Assembly: GCF_900104225.1 (NCBI RefSeq)
Contig: NZ_FNJK01000003.1
Location: 62,001-126,000, forward strand
Direction of reading: 5' to 3'
Source of the DNA: Streptococcus equinus
GTDB lineage: Bacteria; Bacillota; Bacilli; Lactobacillales; Streptococcaceae
Length of the DNA: 64,000 bases
In this document: piece by piece, positions 55,901 through 63,751 of the stretch
Layout: each line of letters starts with the position of its first letter
Position numbering within the stretch: the first letter of the stretch is position 1
Position numbers and translations under genes: made by a program
Notes under the pieces: model-generated
Database searches by the model: none
Told to the model about the DNA's origin: nothing
What the model saw: only the letters and a program-made list of their open reading frames with translations

Positions 55901-57424
55901 AACACGGTTTCTGTTCTTGTAGACGGTAATAAAGATTATGGCTCAGATAGTCAAACACAAATTGTTACTTTTGGTAAAAATAGTGAAGCTGTAAAACCAA
56001 TTACTAAGACTGGTAGTTGGGATAATAGTCATCGTGATTTGCATTATAGTTTATCTATTAACCCTAATGCTGATGACTTGGTTGAAGGTAGTGATAAATT
56101 AACTTTGACAGATGTTCTAAGCATTTATGGAACAGATATTTCAATTGCTTTGAGTCAAAGTTCTGTTAAACTTTATTATGCCGATAGCAATCAAGAAGTT
56201 CCCTCTAGCGAGTGGTCTTGGAAAGTGTCATCGACAGATGATGGCTACGGCAATCTAACAAGTACTTTGACAGTTGATTTGAAAGATTCAACAGCATACA
56301 CACTGAAATATGATTATGTTGTAACGAAACAAAATCCAGAATATCAAGCAAGCTACTGGTCTAAGAACACAGCAACCTTATCTGGTGTCAAGTCTGGTTC
56401 AACTGACACGACAACCGAGGTAGCATGGCAAAGAGTGGGAACAGATGCTGGTATTGATACTGAGCATGCTTACACTATTGATAAAGTTGATTCAAACAAC
56501 TACGGAAAAGGGCTTGAAGGTGCGGTATTTACGGTTTATAAGGCTGATGGTGATTGTGATGACCGTAATGACGAAGTAGTTGGTGAATATGTCAGTGATG
56601 CAAATGGGCATATTTCAATTTCAAAAACCTTGTTGGAACCAGGTAAATGTTACCAAGTTTATGTTCCAATTCTTGGACGGATTACAGTAGGTTGGACAGA
56701 TCCAAAAGAAAACTTTGAAGATAATCAAGCCTATTACTTCAAAGAAACCTTTGCTCCACCTGGTTATGAATTACCAGAAAATCCAGAAAAGCATTATTTC
56801 TACTACTCTCCAAATGAATGTGATGCTTATGATGATTATTATAAAAAGGTATATGGAGCTGTTAACTTAGCCAAGACTGGTGCTTCGATTTATGTTGAAA
56901 ATAAAAAAATCAAGCAAACCAACTTAACCGTTAAGAAAGAATGGCTAAAATCTGATGGTAGCAAGACTGACCGTTCGGATGGTTCGATTACCTATGACAT
57001 GATACAGGTGGCAACAAATGAGTGTGGTCAATCAACTGAGACAGTTTATAAGTCTGGTGAGACATTGACTCATGCTGATAATTGGACACGAATGTACAAG
57101 GATTTACCAGTTTCTGGTAAAGATGCTTGTGGTAATAAGGTAGATTATAGTTACTATATTCGTGAACAAGCTGTTCCTGGCTATGATACTAGTTATTATG
57201 ATGGTTCTAAGGCTTCTAAAAATCCGGCTGAGATGGCTACGGATTCTGAGGATGGTCAGATTACCATTAAAAATAAAGCTCAGAAGCAATATGAATTGCC
57301 TGAGACGGGTGGTATTGGTGTGAAGATGCACTATATGATTGGCGCTGGTCTTGCCCTACTTTCCTTAGGATTAATCCTCCTAAAAAGTTACAAGAATTAT
57401 CAAAGAGGAGGTGACTCCGAATGA
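52943..57424 (+). CDS. Giant LPETGG surface protein / pilus tip adhesin of island 2
   Basis: The start at 52943 follows AAAGGAG. The 1,493-residue protein parallels the island 1 tip: signal region ending TTYLLILPALTIST, Ser/Thr-rich linker, tandem beta-sandwich modules, a SpaA-like module near residues 1170-1290 and a Cna-B module near 1330-1430. LPETGG is at residue 1452, with a membrane helix and a short tail. The C-terminal 300 residues contain five cysteines (for example DGDCDDRN, PGKCYQ, NECDAY, NECGQS, DACGNK), which the island 1 homologue lacks. The ligand is unknown. Confidence 0.85.
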   Translation: MLKLWARLAILVKKRVHDSIIAKIALALSLVVVFCTTYLLILPALTISTGNSSSVFQSSEGATSQVESTTDDSQKASNQTEASSQASSTESNQEKKDMTAAGTLSAETSDMTVTVTYEGNTFSEPVQLKVSPVADTNAIDNKLTSLLSESKQSLSQAHSYDISFVTDDGKEVEPSKEVKVSMAFKNDLSTTDDKQAGWKLYHFVDNDVNQVQDLTESTDTDIKETGDGAVESVDFKSNTFSTYTLAGVTYADFADYLTGYSYDEKSAQKDLSTKLLSVLLHLDFKINQKDVAKEKHYYLALPDDTAIGKDLKLGTEYTGRDSNNTDAFNYQFKKDDKTGKYYLLITFLDSYVASMGQGVQSTGYIDYEAVFGLTHKNNHDDYTIKYSDNVTVQIPSDKITKNYDLSATKTGQVSYDGDTPYITYTVKIDSKYGTPGNIDLSDVLTASDISIADVDNVSITKSTYTGDSNQVTATENVYAKPSFDKANKKWSLTLPQLVTGGTDSSGNPIGHFYTITYRYKINGLSAGKTVQANNTVNAVSKDDQDKRESSSSTSVTLKLNDVKKTGKYDKSTGKITWTITVNPDGNNIYGAILKDDFLKDAQDLKISPENKGYHIYYDSKGKIDYIKFTGNPNRKSYTITYTTDAKNSSWNKKAIKNTVILDDDGNTDTKNDQTSASDSPSVPGDGDFEKTSLGEADTSDTDVKILSWQTKIIMPSSGVIEKGTNFRDILTDPYNQNSEVHWYTKAQLQDLYQNLVKVFGSGKFTLEARAKNWGGYTNYEDLDDNAKYTEFQIILTSDFKSSKNVIISYNSTAKLNGGANLDFWNTISSADHSSQAKYHHTDNPNVIKMDGDENHATTKKTSTDGVVTWKVKVNLSDDAKNMTVTDTLPKGVHLTGLVFGRHWSQTTATISDKTISAATNQDDWGAANMKVDGSISADNVVTLNFSTTDGRTIKESIGGNNDFWLTFTTAYDKLPEAGKKVTDTLTNTVSVLVDGNKDYGSDSQTQIVTFGKNSEAVKPITKTGSWDNSHRDLHYSLSINPNADDLVEGSDKLTLTDVLSIYGTDISIALSQSSVKLYYADSNQEVPSSEWSWKVSSTDDGYGNLTSTLTVDLKDSTAYTLKYDYVVTKQNPEYQASYWSKNTATLSGVKSGSTDTTTEVAWQRVGTDAGIDTEHAYTIDKVDSNNYGKGLEGAVFTVYKADGDCDDRNDEVVGEYVSDANGHISISKTLLEPGKCYQVYVPILGRITVGWTDPKENFEDNQAYYFKETFAPPGYELPENPEKHYFYYSPNECDAYDDYYKKVYGAVNLAKTGASIYVENKKIKQTNLTVKKEWLKSDGSKTDRSDGSITYDMIQVATNECGQSTETVYKSGETLTHADNWTRMYKDLPVSGKDACGNKVDYSYYIREQAVPGYDTSYYDGSKASKNPAEMATDSEDGQITIKNKAQKQYELPETGGIGVKMHYMIGAGLALLSLGLILLKSYKNYQRGGDSE

Positions 57425-57549
57425 TAGTATTTTCGGTAAAGGTGGTGATGCCTGATTCACTACTGTAAGGATTTAGGTTGTAACTTCAATTTTGGAGTTT
57501 ACACAATTTAATTTTTGGTTTAAAAAGAAAGAAGGAAAAGGAATTTATA

Positions 57550-59034
57550 ATGAAGAAGTTTAAATTATTCTTAGCAGCCTTGGCTGCAACGCTTTTTGCC
57601 TTTGTTGGTGGAAAAGCATACGCTTATACGTTGACAATTGATCATGTTGCAGATGGTCATACTTACGAAGCTTACCAAGTATTTTCTGGTACGCTTGCTT
57701 CAGATGGTAAGACACTTTCAAATATTCAATGGGGTTCTGGTGTTAACCCATTTACATATGCTGGTGAATCAGACGCTGCTAAAATTGCTGAAGCAATTTC
57801 AGGCCAAGAAGCTGATTCAGCTGATGCAAAAGCTCTTTCAAAACTAGCTGGTGCAAATCTTACAACTCCAGCAGCTACTGCTGAAAGCTCAAACGGTCAA
57901 GCTGTTCTTACAGTTTCTGAACCTGGTTACTACTTGGTAAAAGATGCTGATGCTTCACAAAATGATAAATATTCAGCTTACACTCGTTTTATGATGGAAG
58001 TTGTTGGTGATGTTACTGCCCGTGTTAAAAATGATAGACCAACTGTTCAAAAGAAAGTAAAAGAAACTAACGATTCAACTGGTACAACAACTGATTGGCA
58101 AGATGCTGCTGACTACGATATGGGTGATACTGTTCCATTCCAATTGAAGGCAACACTTCCAATTCATATTGATGATTACGAACACTACTATGTAGAATTT
58201 ACAGATACTTTGTCTGCAGGTTTGACATTTAACGAAATCACAAAAGTAACAGCAGACGGTACAACTTTGACAAAAGATCAATACCAAGCAACTACAACAC
58301 AAAATGAAAATGGTACAACAACACTTTCTGTTATCATCACTGATGTTAAAAAAGTCGCTACAATCACTAAAGAAGACGATATCGTCGTAGAATACAATGC
58401 AACACTTAATGATAAAGCTGTTCTTGGTTCAGCAGGTAACACGAATGATGTTGAATTGACTTACTCAAACAACCCTAATGATACTGGTGATGGTACATCT
58501 AAACCAGCTGATACTGGTAAAACTCCAAAAGATACTGTAAAAGTCTTCACTTACCAAACAATCATTAACAAACTTAATGAAAATAAAGAAGCCTTGAAAG
58601 GTGCTGGATTCACACTTTCTAAAAAAGATAAAGATGGTAACTGGAATACTGTAAAAGCTATTTCGGCTGGTGAAGCAACAACATTCGAATTCAAAGGTCT
58701 TGACGCTGGTAACTACAAACTTGAAGAAACAACTACACCAGATGGTTACAATAGAATCAACCCAATCGAATTCACAATCGATGCTAAATACGATACAGAA
58801 GCTGATGATCCTCAATTGACTAAACTTTCAGGTGATGTTACATCAGGTGAAGCACAATTTGATGCTAACAAAGCCGACGGTTCATTGACTGCAGGTATCG
58901 TCAACCGTAAAGGTTCACTTCTTCCATCAACTGGTGGTATGGGTACAACAATCCTTTACGTTGTAGGTTCAATCCTTGTTCTCGCAGCAGCTGTTCTATT
59001 GATTACTAAAAAACGTATGGATGCTGCTAAATAA
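57550..59034 (+). CDS. Major pilin (SpaA-like isopeptide-forming), island 2
   Basis: ATG 57550 follows AAGGAAAAGGA. The 494-residue protein has a signal peptide ending GKAYA. The pilin-motif region reads VTARVKND, where the island 1 pilin has VTVTPKT. A fimbrial isopeptide domain (DAADYDMGDTVPFQLKATLP), E-box YKLEETTTPDGYN, LPSTGG, membrane helix and KKRMDAAK tail follow. Clean codon use (many GGT/CTT/CAC codons) suggests high expression. It is the expected shaft subunit, polymerised by the downstream sortase. Confidence 0.88.
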   Translation: MKKFKLFLAALAATLFAFVGGKAYAYTLTIDHVADGHTYEAYQVFSGTLASDGKTLSNIQWGSGVNPFTYAGESDAAKIAEAISGQEADSADAKALSKLAGANLTTPAATAESSNGQAVLTVSEPGYYLVKDADASQNDKYSAYTRFMMEVVGDVTARVKNDRPTVQKKVKETNDSTGTTTDWQDAADYDMGDTVPFQLKATLPIHIDDYEHYYVEFTDTLSAGLTFNEITKVTADGTTLTKDQYQATTTQNENGTTTLSVIITDVKKVATITKEDDIVVEYNATLNDKAVLGSAGNTNDVELTYSNNPNDTGDGTSKPADTGKTPKDTVKVFTYQTIINKLNENKEALKGAGFTLSKKDKDGNWNTVKAISAGEATTFEFKGLDAGNYKLEETTTPDGYNRINPIEFTIDAKYDTEADDPQLTKLSGDVTSGEAQFDANKADGSLTAGIVNRKGSLLPSTGGMGTTILYVVGSILVLAAAVLLITKKRMDAAK

Positions 59035-59077
59035 GGATTAATTACCGCATCAATTAACCTTGTTTAATCAATTTGAT

Positions 59078-59123
59078 AAAGGGAGTGGCAAGTAGCGATG
59101 AGCTTTCTTTCTACTCCCTTTAC
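59078..59123 (+). terminator. Hairpin between pilin and sortase, island 2
   Basis: AAAGGGAGT pairs exactly with ACTCCCTTT around a 26-base loop, followed by a partly T-rich stretch. Its position matches the island 1 hairpin at 20646. Confidence 0.6.
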
Positions 59124-59152
59124 TCTTGCAAGGGTTTGGAGAGCTCTTTATT

Positions 59153-59980
59153 ATGTTAAAAAAATTCAAAGAAAATTTTTTGACGAATATACTCGTCTTT
59201 ATATTAATAATCGGGCTGTCCCTCTTGTTGTATCCGACAGTTAGCGATTATTGGAATTCTTTTCACCAATCAGAAGCTGTGGCTGGCTATGTCCAAGATG
59301 TTCAGGACATGAGTCAACAAAAGAAAGATGACATGTTGAAAGCAGCAAAAGATTATAACCAAACTTTAGCAAAAGGTGTCATGCCTGATTTGAATTTATC
59401 AAAAGCTGAGAAAGCTCGTTATAATCAAACGCTTGACGTAACTGGTACAGGAATCATGGCTTATGTCGATATTCCAAAGATTAACACGACTTTGCCAATT
59501 TATCATGGTACGGACGATAGTATTTTGCAAGTGGCTGTCGGTCATATCCCAGGAACATCCTTACCAGTTGGCGGAAAAGGGACACATGCAGTGATTTCAG
59601 GTCACCGTGGTTTGCCATCAGCTAAGCTTTTTACAGACATCGACCGTTTGCGTGAAGGGGATACGTTCATGATTCAAGTTCTAGATGAAACCTTGACTTA
59701 TGAAGTAGATCAGATTTTGACGGTCTTGCCAGATGATGTCTCAGCGCTAGCAATTGATCCAAATCAAGATTATGTGACCTTGGTAACTTGTACGCCTTAT
59801 GGTGTAAATAGCCATCGCCTCTTGGTACGTGGTCATCGTATTCCAAATAAAGTTAAAAATGCGCGCGTGATTTCTGAAGCTAGTCGGGTAGAACCCCTAT
59901 TAGTGGCACCGCTATTAGCTGTTTTTATCTTTATTCTTCTCTTGTTGGTGATTACGGTTTATCGTAAACTGCGATATTAA
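59153..59980 (+). CDS. Class C sortase, pilus island 2
   Basis: ATG 59153 is chosen by alignment with the island 1 sortase and the GGAGAG about 10 bases upstream; the frame is open to 59126. The 275-residue protein has two membrane anchors. The catalytic residues are His in VISGHRGLP, Cys in TLVTCTPYG and Arg in HRLLVRG. As in island 1, no Asp-Pro-aromatic lid is visible. It assembles the adjacent pilin. Confidence 0.92.
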   Translation: MLKKFKENFLTNILVFILIIGLSLLLYPTVSDYWNSFHQSEAVAGYVQDVQDMSQQKKDDMLKAAKDYNQTLAKGVMPDLNLSKAEKARYNQTLDVTGTGIMAYVDIPKINTTLPIYHGTDDSILQVAVGHIPGTSLPVGGKGTHAVISGHRGLPSAKLFTDIDRLREGDTFMIQVLDETLTYEVDQILTVLPDDVSALAIDPNQDYVTLVTCTPYGVNSHRLLVRGHRIPNKVKNARVISEASRVEPLLVAPLLAVFIFILLLLVITVYRKLRY

Positions 59981-59994
59981 TTTGTGTTTTATCG

Positions 59995-60031
59995 AAAAGT
60001 TAGCTTTGTAATAGGCTAGCTTTTTGATTTT
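59995..60031 (+). terminator. Terminator of pilus island 2
   Basis: AAAGTTAGC and GCTAGCTTT pair at 8 of 9 positions around a loop, followed by a T run. It lies about 15 bases after the sortase stop. Confidence 0.8.
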
Positions 60032-60138
60032 TTATTGAGGAAATCAGTCCTGAAATCTTTTGCGTTTGAAAATCCTTGTAACTGTTATTCTTTTGATTTT
60101 TTGATAGAATGGTTTTAACAGATAAAAAGGAGATCCTT

Positions 60139-62034
60139 ATGACTCGATATCAAGATGATTTTTATGATGCCGTTAATGGCGAATGGGAAAAAACAGCTGT
60201 TATTCCCGATGATAAACCACGTACAGGAGGCTTTTCAGATCTAGCTGATGAAATTGAAGAATTAATGCTAGCAACGACAGATGACTGGTTGGCTGGAAAA
60301 AATCTTCCGGATGATAGCATTTTGCAGAATTTTGTTAAGTTTCACCGCATGACATCTGATTATGCCAAACGTGAAGCAGTAGGAGTAGCACCAGTCCTTC
60401 CTTTGATTGAAGAATATAAAAAGTTAACTTCTTTTACGGATTTTGCAGAGCAAATTGCTGATTTTGAACTGGCAGGAAAACCAAATGAATTTCCATTTGG
60501 TGTTGCACCTGATTTCATGAATGCTCAGCTAAATGTGCTATGGGCAGAAGCACCTGGAACAATTTTGCCAGATACGACTTACTACGCAGAAGACAATGAA
60601 AAAGGAAAAGAATTGTTAGCGACATGGCGTCACATGCAAGAAGAATTGCTAGCAAAATTTGGTTTCTCAGCAGAAGAAATTAAAGATTTGCTAGATAAAA
60701 CAATTGAACTTGATGCCAAGTTGGCTAAATATGTCTTGTCACGTGAAGAATCATCTGAGTATGTTAAACTTTATCATCCATACGATTGGGCTGATTTTAC
60801 CAAATTAGCACCGGAACTTCCTTTGGATAGTATTTTCACAAAAATTCTTGGGGAAATTCCAGATAAAGTCATCGTACCAGAAGAACGTTTTTGGAAAGAA
60901 TTTGCAGCTGAGTATTATTCAGAAAAAAACTGGGACTTGCTTAAAGCAGACCTTATCATTTCTGCAGCAACAAGTTACAACAGTTATTTGACAGATGATA
61001 TCCGCGTGCTTTCAGGGACTTACAGTCGTGCTCTTTCAGGAACACCACAAGCCATGGATAAGAAGAAAGCGGCTTACTATCTAGCATCTGGTGCTTATAG
61101 TCAAGCACTTGGTCTTTGGTATGCTGGTCAAAAATTCTCTCCTGAAGCTAAAGCTGATGTAGAGCATAAGGTCGCTACTATGATTGATGTTTATAAGAAA
61201 CGTCTAGCATCTGCAGATTGGTTAGCTAAAGAAACACGTGAGAAAGCTATCGTTAAGTTGAACGTTATTACTCCTCATATTGGTTATCCGGAAAAATTAC
61301 CAGAAACTTATGCGAAAAAAATCATTGACGAGTCTTTGTCACTCGTTGAAAATGCGCGAAATCTGGCTAAAATTTCTATCGCTCACAGCTGGAGCAAATG
61401 GAATAAACCGGTTGATCGTAGTGAATGGCATATGCCAGCGCACATGGTCAATGCTTATTATGATCCTCAACAAAACCAAATTGTCTTTCCAGCAGCTATC
61501 TTACAAGCACCATTTTATAGTTTAGAGCAAAGCTCATCAGCTAACTATGGTGGTATTGGAGCAGTTATTGCTCATGAAATTTCGCATGCTTTTGATACCA
61601 ATGGAGCATCATTTGATGAAAATGGTAGCCTAAACAACTGGTGGACAGATGCTGATTATAAAGCCTTCACAGAACGCACTGATAAAATTGTTGAACAATT
61701 TGACGGACTAGATTCATACGGTGCGAAGGTCAATGGTAAATTAACTGTTTCTGAAAATGTAGCAGACCTTGGTGGTGTGGCTTGTGCCTTAGAGGCAGCA
61801 AAACAAGATGCTGATTTCTCTGCGCGTGATTTCTTTATCAACTTTGCAACGATCTGGCGCATGAAGGCGCGTGAAGAATACATGCAAATGTTAGCAAGTA
61901 TTGATGTGCATGCGCCAGGTAAACTTCGTACTAATGTGACTTTGACAAACTTTGACGAATTCCATGAAGAATTTGATATCAAAGCTGGTGACCCAATGTG
62001 GCGTGCACCAGAAAATCGAGTGATTATTTGGTAA
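60139..62034 (+). CDS. pepO: M13-family endopeptidase PepO
   Basis: ATG 60139 has AAAAGGAGAT upstream; the frame open to 60109 lacks such a site. The 631-residue enzyme has the zinc motif HEISHAFD at about residues 479-486 and the third ligand in SENVADLGG. No signal peptide is visible, as in other streptococcal PepO proteins. It hydrolyses oligopeptides; in S. pyogenes and S. pneumoniae PepO degrades or affects signalling peptides and host proteins. It lies next to an Rgg gene, which is relevant because PepO degrades SHP pheromones in S. pyogenes. Confidence 0.95.
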   Translation: MTRYQDDFYDAVNGEWEKTAVIPDDKPRTGGFSDLADEIEELMLATTDDWLAGKNLPDDSILQNFVKFHRMTSDYAKREAVGVAPVLPLIEEYKKLTSFTDFAEQIADFELAGKPNEFPFGVAPDFMNAQLNVLWAEAPGTILPDTTYYAEDNEKGKELLATWRHMQEELLAKFGFSAEEIKDLLDKTIELDAKLAKYVLSREESSEYVKLYHPYDWADFTKLAPELPLDSIFTKILGEIPDKVIVPEERFWKEFAAEYYSEKNWDLLKADLIISAATSYNSYLTDDIRVLSGTYSRALSGTPQAMDKKKAAYYLASGAYSQALGLWYAGQKFSPEAKADVEHKVATMIDVYKKRLASADWLAKETREKAIVKLNVITPHIGYPEKLPETYAKKIIDESLSLVENARNLAKISIAHSWSKWNKPVDRSEWHMPAHMVNAYYDPQQNQIVFPAAILQAPFYSLEQSSSANYGGIGAVIAHEISHAFDTNGASFDENGSLNNWWTDADYKAFTERTDKIVEQFDGLDSYGAKVNGKLTVSENVADLGGVACALEAAKQDADFSARDFFINFATIWRMKAREEYMQMLASIDVHAPGKLRTNVTLTNFDEFHEEFDIKAGDPMWRAPENRVIIW

Positions 62035-62056
62035 TTATTATCGATAAAATCGTGAG

Positions 62057-62094
62057 AAACAAGAACTTGGATAAACCAAGTTCTTGTTTTTTTT
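62057..62094 (+). terminator. Terminator of pepO
   Basis: AAACAAGAACTTGG pairs exactly with CCAAGTTCTTGTTT around a 5-base loop, followed by TTTTT. Confidence 0.95.
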
Positions 62095-62118
62095 GCTATC
62101 TCTTTTTTAAAAATGTGA

Positions 62119-62261
62119 TACAATAAACATTAGTATACCTAGCTAATACAACTAGATTTTTAAAATAGAAATATAGACTATGACTTTTCTAAGCTGTTTA
62201 GGATAACAGATAAAGACCTTTCTTGTTGTGAGAATATAGAAAACATAGTTCTTAAAGGTCT
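62119..62261 (+). promoter_or_regulatory. rgg promoter and leader inverted repeat
   Basis: TGATACAAT gives an extended -10 at 62116-62124, the same element as at the short peptide genes (63504-63512, minus strand). AGACCTTT (62214-62221) and AAAGGTCT (62254-62261) form an 8-bp inverted repeat 35 bases before the rgg start, a possible autoregulatory operator or leader hairpin. Confidence 0.5.
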
Positions 62262-62296
62262 GATAACATCAGATTACAATCAACAAAGGAGACTGT

Positions 62297-63169
62297 ATGA
62301 AACTTGAAAAATCAATGCAATTGGGTGAACTTTATCGTGAATTACGAATCGCGCGTGGCTTGAAACTAAAAGATGTCGCACGCGAAAACCTCTCAGTATC
62401 TCAACTCTCACGTTTTGAAAACGGCCAATCCATGCTCGCTGCAGACAAACTTTTAATCGCCATTTCAGGTATTCACATGACCTTCTCAGAATTTGGACAT
62501 GCGATTAATAACTATCAAGAACCGAAATATTTTCAATTATCAACCAAAATAGCTGAGTTATATAACAAACAAGATATTGAAGGTCTTAAAGCTTTACTTG
62601 AAAGTGAAAAAGGGTCTGAAGTTTTTGATGTTTATGAGCGTTTAAACGGATTGATTATAAAAGCTTATATTTATAATCTTGATCCCACTTATGTAATACC
62701 TGAAGAAGAGACAAATTTTTTGACTTCGTATCTTTACGAAATTGAAGAATGGACAGAATTTGAATTATTTATTTTTGGAAATACTATGTCCATTCTATCA
62801 GAGTCGGATTTGATTTTTTTGGGAAAAGCTTTTGTGGATCGAGATAAGCTTTATCAATCACTTACAAGTCATAAAAAAAATGCAGAAGTTGTTTTCTTAA
62901 ACCTAATTGTTTTATTGGTTACTTATCGAAAGTTTTATCAAGCTACTTATTTTATTGAAGCTCTAGAAAAAATAATTACTTACCAAGACATGCTTGCCAT
63001 GACTTATCTTAATTTTTTAAAAAAATTAATTGCTAATCTTGAAGACGGGACAGATGATTTATCGGATTTGGAGCATTTTATTGTCTGTGTTGAAGAGATT
63101 GGGAACCCTTTAGTTGCTTCGTATCTCAAGATGAATTTATTAAGAATTACTAATAATAGTGAGAAATGA
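62297..63169 (+). CDS. Rgg/MutR-family transcriptional regulator
   Basis: ATG 62297 follows AAAGGAG. The 290-residue protein has an N-terminal XRE helix-turn-helix (GLKLKDVARENLSVSQLSRFENGQS, residues about 20-44) and a C-terminal helical-repeat region typical of Rgg proteins. Rgg regulators bind imported short hydrophobic peptides (SHPs) and control nearby genes. No DNA-binding residues look altered. Two short hydrophobic peptide ORFs lie convergently downstream on the minus strand. The adjacent inverted repeats suggest that it controls them and the divergent 71-residue peptide gene. Confidence 0.9.
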   Translation: MKLEKSMQLGELYRELRIARGLKLKDVARENLSVSQLSRFENGQSMLAADKLLIAISGIHMTFSEFGHAINNYQEPKYFQLSTKIAELYNKQDIEGLKALLESEKGSEVFDVYERLNGLIIKAYIYNLDPTYVIPEEETNFLTSYLYEIEEWTEFELFIFGNTMSILSESDLIFLGKAFVDRDKLYQSLTSHKKNAEVVFLNLIVLLVTYRKFYQATYFIEALEKIITYQDMLAMTYLNFLKKLIANLEDGTDDLSDLEHFIVCVEEIGNPLVASYLKMNLLRITNNSEK

Positions 63170-63182
63170 TATTGACTGGATT

Positions 63183-63272
63183 CTAAAACATAAAGATAAT
63201 GGGGAGAAGAACAGCAGGACCAATCAAAGCATAGTTAACCAATTGTTTAGCAGTTTTTTTCAATGTGAACAT
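63183..63272 (-). CDS. 29-residue cationic-hydrophobic peptide next to rgg
   Basis: Minus-strand ATG 63272 has GGAGGA 8 bases upstream. The 29-codon ORF opens MFTLKKTAKQLVNYALIGPA and ends VLLPIIFMF: a basic head, then a long hydrophobic segment. It lies just after rgg, in the opposite direction. It may be a second pheromone precursor, a small membrane peptide, or a toxin. It is too short for standard gene calling. Confidence 0.5.
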   Translation of the reverse strand: MFTLKKTAKQLVNYALIGPAVLLPIIFMF

Positions 63273-63398
63273 AATAAGTATCCTCCAAATTTTATATATT
63301 ACGTATTATTCATAAGTTTTGTGAGTAACAACATTTCTTAGGGCAGGGGAAGGGATGAATGTTATTACTTGGGGCTGATTGATTATTTTGAATGGGTT

Positions 63399-63473
63399 TT
63401 ACGGGTAATATACAAAGAATGGAAGTACCAGAACGACTGTTTTAAGTAATGATTTAAGGGTTAGTTTAAGCAT
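63399..63473 (-). CDS. 24-residue short hydrophobic peptide (SHP-like)
   Basis: Minus-strand ATG 63473 has a perfect AAGGAGGAT 7 bases upstream. The 24-codon ORF opens MLKLTLKSLLKT and ends VVLVLPFFVYYP. Basic start, hydrophobic centre and a Pro-Phe end resemble known SHP precursors of the pneumococcal Rgg144/939 type. A promoter with TGATACAAT lies just upstream. Adjacent rgg and pepO fit a quorum-sensing unit. The identity is inferred from shape and context. Confidence 0.6.
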   Translation of the reverse strand: MLKLTLKSLLKTVVLVLPFFVYYP

Positions 63474-63503
63474 TAGTAGTATCCTCCTTAATGTTATGTC
63501 TTC

Positions 63504-63556
63504 ATTGTATCAGCGAAAGTCTTAAAATTGGTTTATTTGCAAATACGCAAATAAAC
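63504..63556 (-). promoter_or_regulatory. SHP-operon promoter with 10-bp inverted repeat
   Basis: Minus-strand TGATACAAT occupies 63504-63512. GTTTATTTGC (63531-63540) and GCAAATAAAC (63547-63556) are exact complements with a 6-base spacer, covering the -35 to -45 zone. No good -35 hexamer is present, so an activator such as Rgg would be needed. Confidence 0.6.
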
Positions 63557-63699
63557 TTTTTTTGTTGAGCAAATATACAATTTTCAGAAAATAAGACTTT
63601 TCAATGGTAGGATATAGGAGTAATCTGTTTAAATAGTTTACGTTTTTGGTAATTATTTTTCGAAAAATAACACCTTGCAAAATAGGAATACCTTACCAT

Positions 63700-63711
63700 T
63701 TACCATGGTAA
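63700..63711 (+). promoter_or_regulatory. TTACCATGGTAA palindrome upstream of the 71-residue peptide gene
   Basis: A perfect 12-bp palindrome sits 41 bases before ATG 63752 and is preceded by another TTACCAT at 63693-63699. It may be a regulator site. The rest of 63557-63751 holds no gene. Confidence 0.4.
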
Positions 63712-63751
63712 TTTTGAGTATTCATATTTTAAAGTTGAAAGGAAAAACATT

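Noticed and set aside
57421..57468. 15-codon ORF overlapping the end of the island 2 tip gene
   Set aside because: It is very short, has no pattern, and its start overlap is explained by chance (ATGA).
59181..59188. Cin-box-like GACGAATA
   Set aside because: It has one mismatch and lies inside the coding start of the sortase without a gene behind it.
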